Source: Egbenema bharatensis
GTDB taxonomy: Bacteria > Cyanobacteriota > Cyanobacteriia > Elainellales > Elainellaceae
NCBI RefSeq assembly: GCF_048077055.1
Contig: NZ_CP182236.1
Coordinates: 2,666,001-2,730,000 of the forward strand
DNA length: 64,000 nucleotides
Direction: 5' to 3'
The position numbers and the translations under genes were made by a program. This document shows, piece by piece, positions 63,430 to 64,000 of this stretch (its first letter is position 1; the number at the start of each line of letters is the position of its first letter). A model generated the notes under the pieces. That model ran no database searches, had not been told where the DNA came from, and saw only the letters and a list, made by a program, of their open reading frames with translations.

Positions 63430-64000
63430 TCAGCAAGGACATTGAGTCTGTAAAAACGTGTAGCGTACAAAGTTGTAGGTCAAGTTTTTCAACCCTAGCG
63501 TTGCCTTCGCTCTCACTAGACCAATCGAACGGATGAGCTTGCCTCCCATCTGCATCGTCCACCGACCAAACACATGCTCGACTCTGGCACGAGTTTTGGA
63601 TTTGTCACGATTGGATTGCTTTTGCGCCTCACTGAGGGGACGATTGCGATAAGCCCGTTCATGAATTTGGCTCTCAAAGCCCATTAGTTCTAAAGTCTCC
63701 TCAATGGCAGCACTGCGATAAGCACTGTCTGCCCAAATTTCATCACTCTGGTTGTCTTCATCGAGTAATGCTCCTAACACTTGAGAGTCATGCACTGAGG
63801 CATCTGTAACCGCATAACGACGAATCAAACCGTACGCTGCATCGATGCCAATGTGGTCTTTATAGCCGAAGTAACTCTTATCCCCCTTTTCGTCCAGCGC
63901 GCATCGGTGTCTTTTTGAGCGCGGCGATGCGGTTGATCTTGCCACTGTTGGGGGGTCTTGCCCTGCTTGATCTGCTCGTTTTCTTTGTCGCTGTTGTGTT
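63430..64000 (-). mobile_element. IS5-family transposase, partial, with a frameshift
   Basis: Read from the window edge, frame one has KENEQIKQGKTPQQWQDQPH, then QKDTDARWTK. The frame changes near 63885-63892 in an AAAAGGGGG tract. Frame two continues KGDKSYFGYKDHIGIDAAYGLIRRY, DASVHDSQVL, DEIWADSAYRS, and RARVEHVFGRWTMQMGGK to the stop at 63430. The D...D...E order of DDE transposases is visible, with an IS5-type YREK-like region. The frame change may be programmed frameshifting, known for some IS5 groups, or decay. The 5' end is outside the window. Confidence 0.85.

Overview
The window is chromosomal DNA from a cyanobacterium, most likely a filamentous, Leptolyngbya- or Oscillatoria-like one. 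The evidence is frequent HIP1-type GCGATCGC palindromes, a pyruvate kinase with the cyanobacterial C-terminal PEP-utiliser domain, an apocarotenoid oxygenase, a COP23 protein, a HetC-like exporter beside a HetP-domain protein, and cyanobacterial dispersed repeats. No rRNA or CRISPR array was seen. There is one tRNA, tRNA-Pro(CGG) at 3145-3218.

Layout. 1-8 kb: a partial family 2 glycosyltransferase, a small conserved protein behind a hairpin-rich leader, a UDP-glucuronate-epimerase-like enzyme, tRNA-Pro, a broken PIN toxin module and a ClC-CBS-Usp chloride protein whose gating Glu is Gln. 8-17 kb: a membrane protein, a 14-blade WD40 STAND ATPase and a methyl-accepting receptor with a candidate cyanobacteriochrome GAF domain. 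17-27 kb: two-component signalling, comprising a REC-kinase hybrid with a stand-alone receiver, a 949-residue OmpR-HPt-REC-GGDEF protein and a CBS-6xPAS kinase split by a one-base frameshift. 27-37 kb: BtuF-like protein, MgtE, CPBP protease, carotenoid oxygenase, a second copy of the small conserved protein, a decayed VapBC pair, an Rpn nuclease and pyruvate kinase. 37-47 kb: COP23 protein, fumarase, AzlCD, MscS, a nonsense-disrupted DUF29 gene, an AraC regulator and a Cache-HAMP kinase.

48-58.6 kb is the most interesting region. It encodes a HetC-type exporter (cNMP-binding-like region, C39 peptidase, ABC exporter), an HlyD adaptor, a HetP-domain protein whose C-terminus carries a double-glycine leader-like motif and a 15-residue tail, five small genes sharing an I-x-D-L ... 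G-G leader with unrelated 61-99 residue cores, a cytoplasmic PpiC-type prolyl isomerase and a Ser-rich small protein. Together they look like a peptide maturation and export system: the isomerase would handle precursors, the C39 domain would cut after GG, and the exporter with HlyD would secrete the cores.

58.7-64 kb: DUF3891 protein, a trehalose-synthase-like GH13 enzyme paired with a luciferase-like flavin oxidoreductase, a secreted protein of six 15-residue repeats and an IS5-like transposase running off the end.

Throughout the intergenic space there are 100-180 bp MITE-like elements built around the imperfect palindrome GGGCGGGCA-AGA-TGCCCACCC. Several accessory genes carry single lesions (frameshift or stop), which means either real decay or base-level assembly errors.
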